Shown here in pieces: positions 48,068-56,411 of a DNA stretch of 64,000 bases. Both the position numbers and the translations under genes were made by a program. How positions within the stretch are numbered: position 1 is the first letter of the stretch; each line of letters starts with the position of its first letter. The stretch comes from Chachezhania antarctica (GTDB lineage: Bacteria > Pseudomonadota > Alphaproteobacteria > Rhodobacterales > Rhodobacteraceae). Location: assembly GCF_003646465.1 (NCBI RefSeq), contig NZ_QZEX01000008.1:124001-188000 (forward strand), written 5' to 3'. The notes under the pieces were generated by a model. That model was not told where the DNA came from. It did not search any database and saw nothing but the letters and a program-made list of their open reading frames with translations.

Positions 48068-49354
48068 ATGGCTCTGGACACCGATACGGGCATTGCACCC
48101 TACGACGCCCCGGAAAAAGACCTTTATGAAATCGGCGAAATGCCGCCCCTGGGCTTCGTGCCGAAACAGATGTACGCGTGGGCGATCCGCCGCGAACGTC
48201 ATGGCGAGCCCGACACCGCGATGCAGAAAGAGGTGGTGGAAACCCCGCCGCTCGACAGCCACGACGTGCTGGTGCTCGTGATGGCGGCCGGTGTGAACTA
48301 CAACGGCGTCTGGGCCGCCCTTGGCGAACCGATCAGCCCCTTTGACGGGCACAAGGCCGACTATCATGTCGCCGGCTCCGATGCGTCCGGCATCGTGTGG
48401 GCCGTGGGCGACAAGGTGAAGAACTGGAAAGTGGGCGACGAGGTCGTGATCCACTGCAACCAGGACGACGGCGACGATATCGAATGCAATGGCGGCGACC
48501 CGATGTATTCGTCCAGCCAGCGGATCTGGGGCTACGAGACCCCCGATGGATCCTTCGCACAGTTCACCCGCGTGCAGGCGCAGCAGCTGATGCCGCGGCC
48601 CAAGCACCTGACCTGGGAAGAAAGCGCCTGCTATACGCTGACGCTCGCCACCGCCTACCGGATGCTGTTCGGCCACCCGCCGCATGAGCTGCGTCCCGGC
48701 ATGAACGTTCTGGTCTGGGGCGCCTCGGGCGGTCTGGGGTCCTATGCGATCCAGCTGATCAACACGGCCGGGGCGAACGCCATCGGGGTGATCTCGGAAG
48801 AGGACAAGCGCGAGTTCGTGATGGGCCTGGGCGCCAAGGGCGTGATCAACCGGAAGGATTTCGACTGCTGGGGCCAGTTGCCGAAGGTGGGTTCGCCCGA
48901 ATACGGCGAATGGTTCAAGGAAGTCCGCAAGTTCGGCAAGGCGATCTGGGACATCACCGGCAAGGGCAACAATGTCGACATCGTGTTCGAACATCCGGGC
49001 GAGGCGACGTTCCCCGTGTCGACCTTCATCGTGAAGAAGGGCGGCATGGTCGTGATCTGCGCGGGTACATCGGGCTTCAACTGCACCTTCGACGTGCGCT
49101 ACCTGTGGATGCACCAGAAGCGCGTGCAGGGCTCCCACTTCGCGCACCTGAAACAGGCGGCGGCGGCAAACAAGCTGATGCTGGAACGCAGGCTCGATCC
49201 GTGCATGTCCGAGGTCTTCACATGGGAAGATCTGCCGCAAGCCCACATGAAGATGATGCGCAACCAGCACAAGCCCGGCAACATGTCTGTGCTGATCCAG
49301 TCGCCCGTTACCGGGCTTCGGACATTGGAAGAAGTTTTGGACGCGCGCTCTTAA
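48068..49354 (+). CDS. ccr: crotonyl-CoA carboxylase/reductase
   Basis: This 428-residue NADPH-dependent MDR-family enzyme reductively carboxylates crotonyl-CoA to ethylmalonyl-CoA, the committed step of the ethylmalonyl-CoA pathway. Seen are IGEMPPLGFVPKQMYAWAIR (split), VMAAGVNYNGVWAALG, DYHVAGSDASGIVW, the NADPH motif VWGASGGLGSYA and FEHPGEATFPVS. ATG 48068 follows GGAG. The length is that of Rhodobacter Ccr. Confidence 0.97.
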   Translation: MALDTDTGIAPYDAPEKDLYEIGEMPPLGFVPKQMYAWAIRRERHGEPDTAMQKEVVETPPLDSHDVLVLVMAAGVNYNGVWAALGEPISPFDGHKADYHVAGSDASGIVWAVGDKVKNWKVGDEVVIHCNQDDGDDIECNGGDPMYSSSQRIWGYETPDGSFAQFTRVQAQQLMPRPKHLTWEESACYTLTLATAYRMLFGHPPHELRPGMNVLVWGASGGLGSYAIQLINTAGANAIGVISEEDKREFVMGLGAKGVINRKDFDCWGQLPKVGSPEYGEWFKEVRKFGKAIWDITGKGNNVDIVFEHPGEATFPVSTFIVKKGGMVVICAGTSGFNCTFDVRYLWMHQKRVQGSHFAHLKQAAAANKLMLERRLDPCMSEVFTWEDLPQAHMKMMRNQHKPGNMSVLIQSPVTGLRTLEEVLDARS

Positions 49355-49569
49355 TTCTCCTTTAGGGAAATTGGTGAACAATTTAACCGCTCGCGATTCG
49401 TTCTCAGGGTCGTGGGCGGTGCTGTTTTTGCCGCCCTCGGCAAATCAACCAGTTGTAAACCAGGCCCTCGCTATTTCTGGGGAGGGAAAATCAGTGAATT
49501 CCTAATGCTTTTTCCCCGTGCTAGGCTTGTTGTTAATCGAACGTTAACTTTTGCGGAGCGACTGTGACC
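49355..49569 (+). promoter_or_regulatory. luxR upstream region with a full CtrA box
   Basis: TTAA (49533-49536), exactly 7 bases, then TTAAC (49544-49548) matches the CtrA consensus TTAA-N7-TTAAC; the whole is also a 17-bp near-palindrome. It lies 22 bp before the small gene in front of luxR. A dyad CCAG...CTGG (49460-49480) might be a lux-box remnant. GGGCGG (49414-49419) and CCGCCC (49431-49436) may form a weak ccr terminator. Confidence 0.6.
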
Positions 49570-49785
49570 ATGAAGAACGAATGGATCTTGGACGTATTGG
49601 CCGATCTCAAGGATTTCGCAAAAGCGAATGAAATGGGGTCGCTTGCCGCAAGCCTCGACGAAACAACCCTCGTCGCGGCCGCGGAACTTGCGTCCCAACG
49701 GAAGGAGGCGGGCGCGCGGGTATGGTGTGATGCGCGGGGAGCTGGATCTCATACTGTCGGACTTGGACGACACACAGGCGCTTGA
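49570..49785 (+). CDS. small protein upstream of and overlapping luxR
   Basis: A 71-residue frame starts MKNEWILDVLADLKDFAKANEM. A GTG two codons earlier (49564) is 5 bases from GGAG and may be the real start. Residues 1-46 look like an ordered helical protein. I recall short proteins of this type before luxR in related bacteria, but this needs a search. The last 25 residues or so read through luxR in another frame, giving a 56-base overlap. Confidence 0.6.
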   Translation: MKNEWILDVLADLKDFAKANEMGSLAASLDETTLVAAAELASQRKEAGARVWCDARGAGSHTVGLGRHTGA

Positions 49786-50506
49786 GGGGCTTCAGGACGT
49801 CATAGAACGTCTTCGGGACGCCTTTGGCGTCGATCACATGATCTACCACTGGGTGGACAGCACGGGCGAACAATATGGCTGCGGCACATATGATCGCGCC
49901 TGGGTGCATCATTATCTGGAAAAGGGCTATCTTCGCGTCGATCCCGTGGTCGCGGGCTGTTTCAACAGCTTTCATCCCGTGGACTGGAAATCGCTCGACT
50001 GGTCCAGCAAGGTCGCCCGGGATTTCCTTGCCGATGCACTGACGTTCGGAGTGGGAAACCAGGGGTTTTCGATCCCGATCCGCGGACCCAACGGGCAATT
50101 CGCGCTCTTCACGGTAAATCATACCTGCAATGACGATACCTGGGCCGCGTTCACCGCGACGCATAACAGCGACCTGATCCTCATTGGGCATTTTTTCAAT
50201 CGCAAGGCGCTGGAATTCGAACCCGACAGGAAGGGCGAGGCATCGCGCGCCCTTTCTCCACGGGAAATCGAGGCGATGACTTTGCTGGCTGTCGGCCATA
50301 ATCGCGCGCAGGTGGCGGATGCGCTTTCGATCTCGGAACACACGTTGCGTGTTTACATCGAAAGCGCGCGGTTCAAACTGGGCGCGCTGAACACGACCCA
50401 CGCGGTGGCCCGTGCGATGAGCCGGGGGCTGATCCTCGTGGCGTCGAATGACGGGCCTGAACGCAAAGCCGTTAACACACAGACCGCACGACTTCCTCAG
50501 CGTTAA
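49730..50506 (+). CDS. luxR: LuxR-type quorum-sensing regulator
   Basis: This 258-residue regulator has an autoinducer-binding domain (about 20-165) with the conserved Trp58, Tyr62, Asp71, Pro72 and Trp86, and a LuxR helix-turn-helix (about 174-235; LSPREIEAMTLLAVGH then VADALSISEHTLRVYI). It should bind an acyl-homoserine lactone made by the LuxI 49 bases downstream. Start choice is open: ATG 49730 is used, GTG 49727 is an option, and the strong GAAGGAGG at 49701 is too far for either. Confidence 0.88.
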   Translation: MRGELDLILSDLDDTQALEGLQDVIERLRDAFGVDHMIYHWVDSTGEQYGCGTYDRAWVHHYLEKGYLRVDPVVAGCFNSFHPVDWKSLDWSSKVARDFLADALTFGVGNQGFSIPIRGPNGQFALFTVNHTCNDDTWAAFTATHNSDLILIGHFFNRKALEFEPDRKGEASRALSPREIEAMTLLAVGHNRAQVADALSISEHTLRVYIESARFKLGALNTTHAVARAMSRGLILVASNDGPERKAVNTQTARLPQR

Positions 50507-50554
50507 CCATCGCGGCGCTATCCCTTTCGCCAGCCAGGCCAAGGGGAGCGATCC

Positions 50555-51193
50555 ATGCTGCGCTATATCTACGGACACGATCTTCACCGCCATCCGCGCC
50601 TTGCGCATTCCATGTTCAAAGACCGGGCGGACCAGTTCCGCAATCGGCTGGGCTGGGACGTCCAGGTCGATGAGAATGGCGAGGAGCGGGACAGCTACGA
50701 CACCCACGATCCGCTTTACGTGATCTGGGAGAACGCGGATGGCAGCCATGGCGGGTCGATGCGGTTCCTGCCGACGACGGGGCCGGTGATGGTGAACGAC
50801 GTGTTCGGCCACCTGACGGGCGGCGCACCGGTCACCAGCCCGCTGATCTGGGAGTGCACACGGTTTTGCCTGTCCCGCGATGCAAAATCGCATGTCGCGG
50901 CCGCGCTGATGCTGGGCGGCGGGGAAATCATGTCGGGCTTCGGCATTCGCCATTTCGTGGGCGTCTTCGACGCGCGCATGGTCCGCATCTACCGCGCCAT
51001 CGGGTCCTCGCCCGAGGTTCTGGGCTCGGAAGGCGAAGGGCGCGACCGGATATCGGTCGGGCTCTGGGATTTCTCGGAGGAGGCGCGCGCCCGTGTCGCC
51101 GCGCGCGCCGGGATCGCGCCCGAAACCTCGCGCGGGTGGTTCGAATGCAGCTTCGGTGGTGCACCGGTGCGGGAAATGGCGCTGTCTGCCTGA
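50555..51193 (+). CDS. luxI: acyl-homoserine-lactone synthase (LuxI type)
   Basis: This 212-residue protein has the LuxI-family invariant residues Arg24, Phe28, Trp34 (FKDRADQFRNRLGWDV), Asp49 and Asp52 (YDTHDP), Arg70 (GSMRF), Phe84, Glu100 and Arg103 (WECTRF). It makes an acyl-homoserine lactone from SAM and acyl-ACP; the acyl chain cannot be read from sequence. GGGGAG precedes the ATG. It forms a pair with luxR. Confidence 0.9.
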   Translation: MLRYIYGHDLHRHPRLAHSMFKDRADQFRNRLGWDVQVDENGEERDSYDTHDPLYVIWENADGSHGGSMRFLPTTGPVMVNDVFGHLTGGAPVTSPLIWECTRFCLSRDAKSHVAAALMLGGGEIMSGFGIRHFVGVFDARMVRIYRAIGSSPEVLGSEGEGRDRISVGLWDFSEEARARVAARAGIAPETSRGWFECSFGGAPVREMALSA

Positions 51194-51238
51194 CGGGTTC
51201 CGCTGGTCCCTTCTGCGGCGCGGCGATATGGTCGCGCC

Positions 51239-52777
51239 ATGAGTGTCCAGCTTTCCGTCCAGTTCTCGGCCGATCAGGCCGATGCCTACGATCAGGTGTC
51301 CGACCTTCTGCGCAAGGCAGGGGTCAACATGGACGATGGCCTGCTGGCCCCGCCACAGGGCAAGGGCACCGGCGTGATGGCCGTGATCGGCAAGGCCGGG
51401 TCGGGCAAGACATTGCTTCTGGCCGAGCTTTACAAGGCCCTGCGCGCCGCCGGTGTGGACATCGTTTCCGGCGATTGGGAAAGCCGCACCAAGAAGGACA
51501 AGCGCACGCTGGCGATCCTTGCGCCGACGAACAAAGCGGCCAGCGTACTGCGCTTTCGGGGCGTGCCGGCGACCACGATTCACCGGATCCTCTACACGCC
51601 GGTCTATGACCCGGAATACGAACGCGTGGCCCAGTGGCTGGCGGGCGAGGGCGACAAGCCCGAGATCGAGGGCCTGACCGACGAGGCCCTGGACCGCGCC
51701 GCCGCGTTCTATGCCCGCAACCCGTCGATCCCCGGCGCTCTGATGACGGCCGGCCTGCGCGGATCGGATTTCATCACCGGATGGAAACGGCGCGAAGATC
51801 CTTTGGATATCGGCTTTATCGACGAAGCCTCGATGCTCGACGAAAAGCAGTTCGAGGATCTGCAGGAGATCTTCCCCAACCTCGTCCTGTTCGGCGACCC
51901 GGCGCAGCTGGCGCCAGTCGGGCAGTCGGGCCAGATGATCTTCGACGGGCTGGACGGCCCCCGCAAGCTGGAGCTGAGCCGCGTGCACCGGCAGGATGCG
52001 GACAACCCGATCCTCGATCTGGCCCATGCGCTGGCCGATCCGCAGCTGGAATTCGCGGATTTCGAACGAATGGTCGAGGACGCGTCGAAGAAGGACGAAC
52101 GCATCGTCTGGGGCCAGCGCGTCGAGGTCGACCTGATGGCGCGGAGCCCGGTGCTTGTCTGGCGCAACGCGACGCGCATCCGTCTGATCCAGGCCTTCCG
52201 TACCGTCCACGGCGCGCCGATAGACGAGCTTCTGGAGGGCGAACCCCTGATCTGCGACGGGATCGAGCTGCCGGCGAAGCACCGCAAGAAACGGCTGGAT
52301 CTGGAAGCGCGCGGGCTGATCAAGGGGGCGCAGGTGATCTACCTGGGCCCCGGACGACGCCCGGGCTTTTCACGGTTGCATGTGATGGGCGCGGAAGAAC
52401 CTCAGGTCTCCGCCGCCTCCATCGTCAAGATCGAGAAGCCGGACGAGGAAGAACCCTTCATCCCCTTCGCGGCCAACATGGGGGCCACGTTCCTGCACGG
52501 CGCGGCGGTCACGATCCACAAGGCCCAAGGCTCGCAATGGGATACGGTGCAGGTTTTCGCGCCGGATCTGTTCGTGGCTGCGCGGATGGGGCGGGTGGAA
52601 GCCGGGCAGCCGCTATGGAAACGGCTGGCCTATGTGGCGATCACGCGGGCGCAGGAACGCCTGATCTGGGTCGTGCGCAACCGGCTGTCGAAACCGTCCC
52701 ACGGGTTGCAGATCGACGATCTGCGCAGCATCGCGCCGGCAGAACTGACGCTGGAAGTCCAGTCTGAGGACGGCTGA
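51239..52777 (+). CDS. RecD-like ATP-dependent DNA helicase (superfamily 1)
   Basis: This 512-residue protein has Walker A GKAGSGKT (57-64 region), motif Ia LAPTNKAASVLR, motif II IGFIDEASML, motif III LFGDPAQLAPVG, motif IV/V HGAAVTIHKAQGSQWD and motif VI YVAITRAQERLIW. The order and the short length fit a stand-alone RecD/UvrD-like helicase of the AAA_30 plus UvrD_C_2 type. Cellular role is unknown (repair or recombination likely). It begins 45 bases after luxI on the same strand. Confidence 0.88.
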   Translation: MSVQLSVQFSADQADAYDQVSDLLRKAGVNMDDGLLAPPQGKGTGVMAVIGKAGSGKTLLLAELYKALRAAGVDIVSGDWESRTKKDKRTLAILAPTNKAASVLRFRGVPATTIHRILYTPVYDPEYERVAQWLAGEGDKPEIEGLTDEALDRAAAFYARNPSIPGALMTAGLRGSDFITGWKRREDPLDIGFIDEASMLDEKQFEDLQEIFPNLVLFGDPAQLAPVGQSGQMIFDGLDGPRKLELSRVHRQDADNPILDLAHALADPQLEFADFERMVEDASKKDERIVWGQRVEVDLMARSPVLVWRNATRIRLIQAFRTVHGAPIDELLEGEPLICDGIELPAKHRKKRLDLEARGLIKGAQVIYLGPGRRPGFSRLHVMGAEEPQVSAASIVKIEKPDEEEPFIPFAANMGATFLHGAAVTIHKAQGSQWDTVQVFAPDLFVAARMGRVEAGQPLWKRLAYVAITRAQERLIWVVRNRLSKPSHGLQIDDLRSIAPAELTLEVQSEDG

Positions 52778-52785
52778 ACCGAAGC

Positions 52786-53577
52786 TCAGCCGCGATGCGC
52801 GCCATCGGCAAGCGACGCGACGAAGTCCAGCACCTCGGCCACGGGTGCGCCGGAGGCGAGCTTTGACACGATGGCCGATCCCACGACCGCACCGTCCGAG
52901 ACTCCGGCCATGGCCTGCGATGCCTCGGGGGTGCGGATGCCGAAGCCCACGACGACCGGCAGATCGGTCTGCGATTTGATGCGCGCCACTTCCGGCCCGA
53001 CATGATCGGCCTGTGCCTCGGCAGCACCTGTGATGCCGGTGATCGAGACGTAATAGACAAAGCCCGACGTGTTCTCGAGCACCTTGGGCAGGCGCTTGTT
53101 ATCGGTCGTGGGCGTGGCGAGGCGGATGAAGTTCAGCCCGGTCTTCTGCGCGGGAACGCACAGTTCGTCATCTTCCTCGGGCGGCAGGTCGACGACGATC
53201 AGGCCGTCGACGCCGGCCTCGTTCGCGTCGGCCAGGAAGGTGTCGACGCCGCGGCTGTAGATCGGGTTGTAATAGCCCATCAGCACGATGGGGGTCGTGT
53301 CGTCATCCGCCCGGAAGCGGCGGACCATGTCGAGCACGTCCTGAAGCGTGGTGCCGGACGCCAGCGCGCGCTGGCCGGCTGCCTGGATCGTGGGGCCGTC
53401 GGCCATGGGATCGGTGAAGGGAACGCCCAGCTCGATCACGTCCACACCGGCGGCGGGCAGGCCCTTCATCAGCTCGAAAGAGGTTTCCAGATCCGGATCG
53501 CCGGCCATCATGTAGGCCACGAAGGCCTTGCGGTTGGCTGTTTTGAGCGCACTGAACTTGGCGTCGATCCGGGTCAT
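52786..53577 (-). CDS. trpA: tryptophan synthase subunit alpha
   Basis: This 263-residue TIM barrel has the catalytic residues Glu49 and Asp60 in [36 protein letters not shown] and [11 protein letters not shown]. It splits indole-3-glycerol phosphate to indole, channelled to TrpB. No other trp gene is next to it here; trpB is elsewhere. It converges with the helicase gene with 8 bases between. Confidence 0.96.
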   Translation of the reverse strand: MTRIDAKFSALKTANRKAFVAYMMAGDPDLETSFELMKGLPAAGVDVIELGVPFTDPMADGPTIQAAGQRALASGTTLQDVLDMVRRFRADDDTTPIVLMGYYNPIYSRGVDTFLADANEAGVDGLIVVDLPPEEDDELCVPAQKTGLNFIRLATPTTDNKRLPKVLENTSGFVYYVSITGITGAAEAQADHVGPEVARIKSQTDLPVVVGFGIRTPEASQAMAGVSDGAVVGSAIVSKLASGAPVAEVLDFVASLADGAHRG

Positions 53578-53804
53578 GATGTGTCCTGTCGCTTTCTTTG
53601 TGATCTCTCCTGCAGAAAAGCGACGCCAAGATCAATGGTTGCTGCATCGGTAATGCCAGTTGCCTGTTTGATTGGCGGTTTGCGACATTTCAGCGTCGCA
53701 TTCCGGCGCTCCGGTTGCAGGTCCCGGGAGGGGACCATAGGGTCTGCCGCAATTGCAACGGATGACAGTGGCCCGGGATACTGGGGAACTGCGGAAAGTG
53801 GAGA

Positions 53805-54815
53805 ATGGCCGTACTGACCGAAGCGGAAGAAATTTCTGATATCGCATTTGCCTACATGGGCTCGAAAGCCCTGTTTGCCGCGCTCGAAGTCGGGCTGTTC
53901 ACCGGCCTGGCAAAGGGGCCTGCGACCGAGGCGAGCCTGGCTAAGGAAACCGGCCTGCCGGAGGAGCGCGTGCGCACGCTGGTGACGGCGCTGACCGGCA
54001 TGGGCGTCGTCCAGCGGACGGAAAACGGGATCGAGAACTCGCCCGCCGCGGACGCTTTCCTTGTGAAAGGTGCGAAATACGATTTCGGCGACTACCTGCG
54101 GCTGCAGGTGGGCAAGCAGATGTATCCGCTGATGGACCAGATCGACGGTGCGCTGGCGGGCACGCTTTCGACGGAAGAAACGGCCTCCTACGCGCAGTGG
54201 TTTTCCGATCCGACCGAAGCGCGGCTGTATTCCGAAAGCCAGCATGCAGGCTCTGTCGGCCCGGCGCGCAGCCTGCTGAAGCGGGTGGACCTGTCGGAGG
54301 CGAAGACGCTTCTGGACGTGGGCGGCGGTACGGCGGCCTTCGACATCACGTTGTGCAAGGCGCATCCGCAGCTTAAGGCGACGGTGGTTGAGTTCCCGAA
54401 CGTCGCGGCCATCGGCAAGGAATTCGTCGAAGAGGCGGGTCTGTCCGACCGGATTTCCTACGTCGAAGGCAACGCGCTGGAGACGGAATGGCCCGAAGGG
54501 CACGATATCGTCGTGATGTCCTACCTGTTCTCGGGTGTGCCGGATCACACCCATGACGACCTGATCAAGCGGGCCTTCGACAACCTCGTGCCGGGTGGCC
54601 GTCTGCTGCTGCACGATTTCATCGTCGATGCAGACCGGACCGGGCCCAAGAACACGGCGTTGTGGCAGCTGCAGCACACCGCCTTCACGCCGGAAGCGCG
54701 GTCCCTGTCGGATGACTGGGTTGCCAATGCGATGGAGAAGGCCGGGTTCACGAATGTCGACGTCTCTCCGCTGATCCCGGGGATGACGAAACTGGCGCAG
54801 GGCACCAAGCCCTGA
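53805..54815 (+). CDS. class I O-methyltransferase-type (acetylserotonin MT-like) protein
   Basis: This 336-residue protein has an N-terminal winged-helix dimerisation domain (about 10-100) and a C-terminal SAM-binding domain: [21 protein letters not shown] (split; motif I DVGGG), [27 protein letters not shown] and [16 protein letters not shown]. This fold serves hydroxyneurosporene, acetylserotonin and other O-, S- or N-methyltransferases. DsyB, the DMSP-synthesis S-methyltransferase of some Rhodobacteraceae, is of this type and about this length, so it is one candidate. A large inverted repeat follows. Confidence 0.8.
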   Translation: MAVLTEAEEISDIAFAYMGSKALFAALEVGLFTGLAKGPATEASLAKETGLPEERVRTLVTALTGMGVVQRTENGIENSPAADAFLVKGAKYDFGDYLRLQVGKQMYPLMDQIDGALAGTLSTEETASYAQWFSDPTEARLYSESQHAGSVGPARSLLKRVDLSEAKTLLDVGGGTAAFDITLCKAHPQLKATVVEFPNVAAIGKEFVEEAGLSDRISYVEGNALETEWPEGHDIVVMSYLFSGVPDHTHDDLIKRAFDNLVPGGRLLLHDFIVDADRTGPKNTALWQLQHTAFTPEARSLSDDWVANAMEKAGFTNVDVSPLIPGMTKLAQGTKP

Positions 54816-54834
54816 CGATCCTGCCGCCGTGCCC

Positions 54835-54917
54835 GGAGCGCGGGCGCGGCGGCCCACCCACCCTCCCCCCGGGCGGCCCCCTTGCGGGATCCGCCCTCGC
54901 CACCGCGCCCGCGCTCC
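54835..54917. terminator. large nested inverted repeat
   Basis: A perfect 15-bp inverted repeat (54835-54849 with 54903-54917; GGAGCGCGGGCGCGG and its complement) surrounds 53 bases that hold an inner stem GGGCGG (54871-54876) with CCGCCC (54891-54896). It starts 20 bases after the methyltransferase stop and is followed by GTTTCC. It may terminate or be a mobile palindromic repeat. Confidence 0.65.
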
Positions 54918-55011
54918 GTTTCCATTGATGGTCCCGGCTTGGGTCCCTTGCACTGGCGGGGCATCGTGCCTAGAGACGGCGCAACATGAGCTGCGCCAAG
55001 GAGATCGGGCA

Positions 55012-56109
55012 ATGGGGTTTCGGATGGGGATCGTGGGCTTGCCGAATGTCGGCAAGTCGACCTTGTTCAACGCACTGACGCGCACGGCGGCGGCGCAGGC
55101 TGCCAACTTCCCGTTCTGCACGATCGAGCCGAATGTCGGTGAGGTTGCCGTGCCGGATGCGCGGCTGGAGAAACTGGCCGGGATCGCCGGGTCGAAGCAG
55201 ATCATTCCCACGCGCATGACATTCGTCGATATCGCGGGGCTGGTGAAGGGCGCGTCGAAAGGCGAGGGCCTGGGCAACCAGTTCCTGGCCAATATCCGCG
55301 AAACGGATGCCATTGCCCACGTGCTGCGCTGTTTCGAAGATGGCGACGTGACCCACGTGGAAGGTCGTGTCGATCCGGTGGCCGATGCCGAGACCATCGA
55401 GACCGAGCTGATGCTCGCCGACATGGAATCGATCGAGAAGCGCATGCAGGGCCTCCTGCGCAAGGTCCGCGGCGGCGACAAGGAGGCTGTCCAGCAGGAG
55501 CGTCTGCTGAAGGAAGCGGCGGCGATGCTGGACGAAGGCAAGCCCGCGCGCATGGTCGAGGTGGCCGAAGACGATCTGAAGGCCTGGAAGGGATTGCAGC
55601 TGCTGACCACCAAGCCGGTTCTGTACGTCTGCAACGTTTCCGAGGAAGAGGCGGCCGAGGGCAATGCCCATTCCGCCGCCGTGGCCGCGATGGCCGCAGC
55701 CGAGGGCAATTCACACGTGATCATCAGCGCGCAGATCGAGGAAGAGATCAGCCAGCTGGAACCGGACGAGGCGACCGAATTCCTGGGCGAGATGGGGCTG
55801 GAAGAACCCGGGCTCGACCGGCTGATCCGCGCGGGTTACGAACTTTTGCATCTCGAGACCTATTTCACTGTCGGCCCCAAGGAAGCGCGGGCCTGGACGA
55901 TCCGGGAAGGCACGCAGGCCCCGCAGGCGGCTGGCGTGATCCACGGCGATTTCGAGAAGGGCTTCATCCGGGCCGAGACGATCGCCTATGACGATTTCGT
56001 GTCGCTGGGCGGCGAACAGGCCGCCAAGGAGGCCGGCAAGATGCGGGCCGAGGGCAAGAGCTATGTCGTCAAGGATGGCGACGTGATGCACTTCCTGTTC
56101 AACACCTGA
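55012..56109 (+). CDS. ychF: redox-regulated ATPase/GTPase YchF (OLA1 family)
   Basis: This 365-residue Obg-family ATPase has G1 GLPNVGKS, G3 [17 protein letters not shown], the altered G4 region VCNVSEEE that favours ATP, a coiled-coil insertion (about 125-200) and a C-terminal TGS-like domain ([17 protein letters not shown]). ATG 55012 follows GGAG at 9 bases. It binds ribosomes and affects stress response. Confidence 0.94.
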   Translation: MGFRMGIVGLPNVGKSTLFNALTRTAAAQAANFPFCTIEPNVGEVAVPDARLEKLAGIAGSKQIIPTRMTFVDIAGLVKGASKGEGLGNQFLANIRETDAIAHVLRCFEDGDVTHVEGRVDPVADAETIETELMLADMESIEKRMQGLLRKVRGGDKEAVQQERLLKEAAAMLDEGKPARMVEVAEDDLKAWKGLQLLTTKPVLYVCNVSEEEAAEGNAHSAAVAAMAAAEGNSHVIISAQIEEEISQLEPDEATEFLGEMGLEEPGLDRLIRAGYELLHLETYFTVGPKEARAWTIREGTQAPQAAGVIHGDFEKGFIRAETIAYDDFVSLGGEQAAKEAGKMRAEGKSYVVKDGDVMHFLFNT

Positions 56110-56411
56110 GGCGCCCTGAAGCCGGGCCGCGGGGATCGGTCGAGGGGCGGTCTGCCTCCGGCGGGAGTATTTGGGAAAAGAAGAAATGGGCCCGCGCTTT
56201 GCGGCCCGGCCATCGGCATCCTGCGCATCTTCTTTGGTCTTCAAATGCCTCGGGGGTCGGGGGGCAGCGCCCCCAGCCTTTGCCCGCAGCGAAAAAAGGA
56301 CGCATTGGCATCTGTTTCCCCCCGACTGTCGCATAACTGTTTCCTTCCCGGGATAGGCGCGCCCGTAGCCGGTTCGTCCGGATACGCATTCACAATCCTG
56401 GGATATCTCCG
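56110..56411. repeat. intergenic stretch with two facing Rhodobacterales-type elements
   Basis: About 300 bases without a gene. Element 1 reads CTCC-GGCG-GGAG (56156-56167), then TATTTGGGAAAAGAAGAAA. Element 2, on the minus strand, reads GGGGGC-GCT-GCCCCC (56274-56260), then CGAGGCATTTGAAGACCAAAG. Both share a hairpin, then GAG.ATTTG and an AGAAGA-like tail, and they point toward each other. I recall such modules as common after genes in this family. The promoter of the next operon should lie in 56290-56411. Confidence 0.6.

Noticed and set aside
50471-50507. Second CtrA site from two TTAAC half-sites before luxI
   Set aside because: The two TTAAC are 31 bases apart in direct orientation and one contains the luxR stop; no TTAA-N7-TTAAC arrangement.
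51239-52777. Conjugative relaxase/helicase or mobile element origin
   Set aside because: It has helicase motifs only, with no relaxase domain, no transfer genes and no repeats or att-like ends around it.
53805-54815. CrtF (hydroxyneurosporene methyltransferase) assignment
   Set aside because: The fold matches, but no carotenoid or bacteriochlorophyll genes are near and the length and spacing are common to many methyltransferases; left unnamed.
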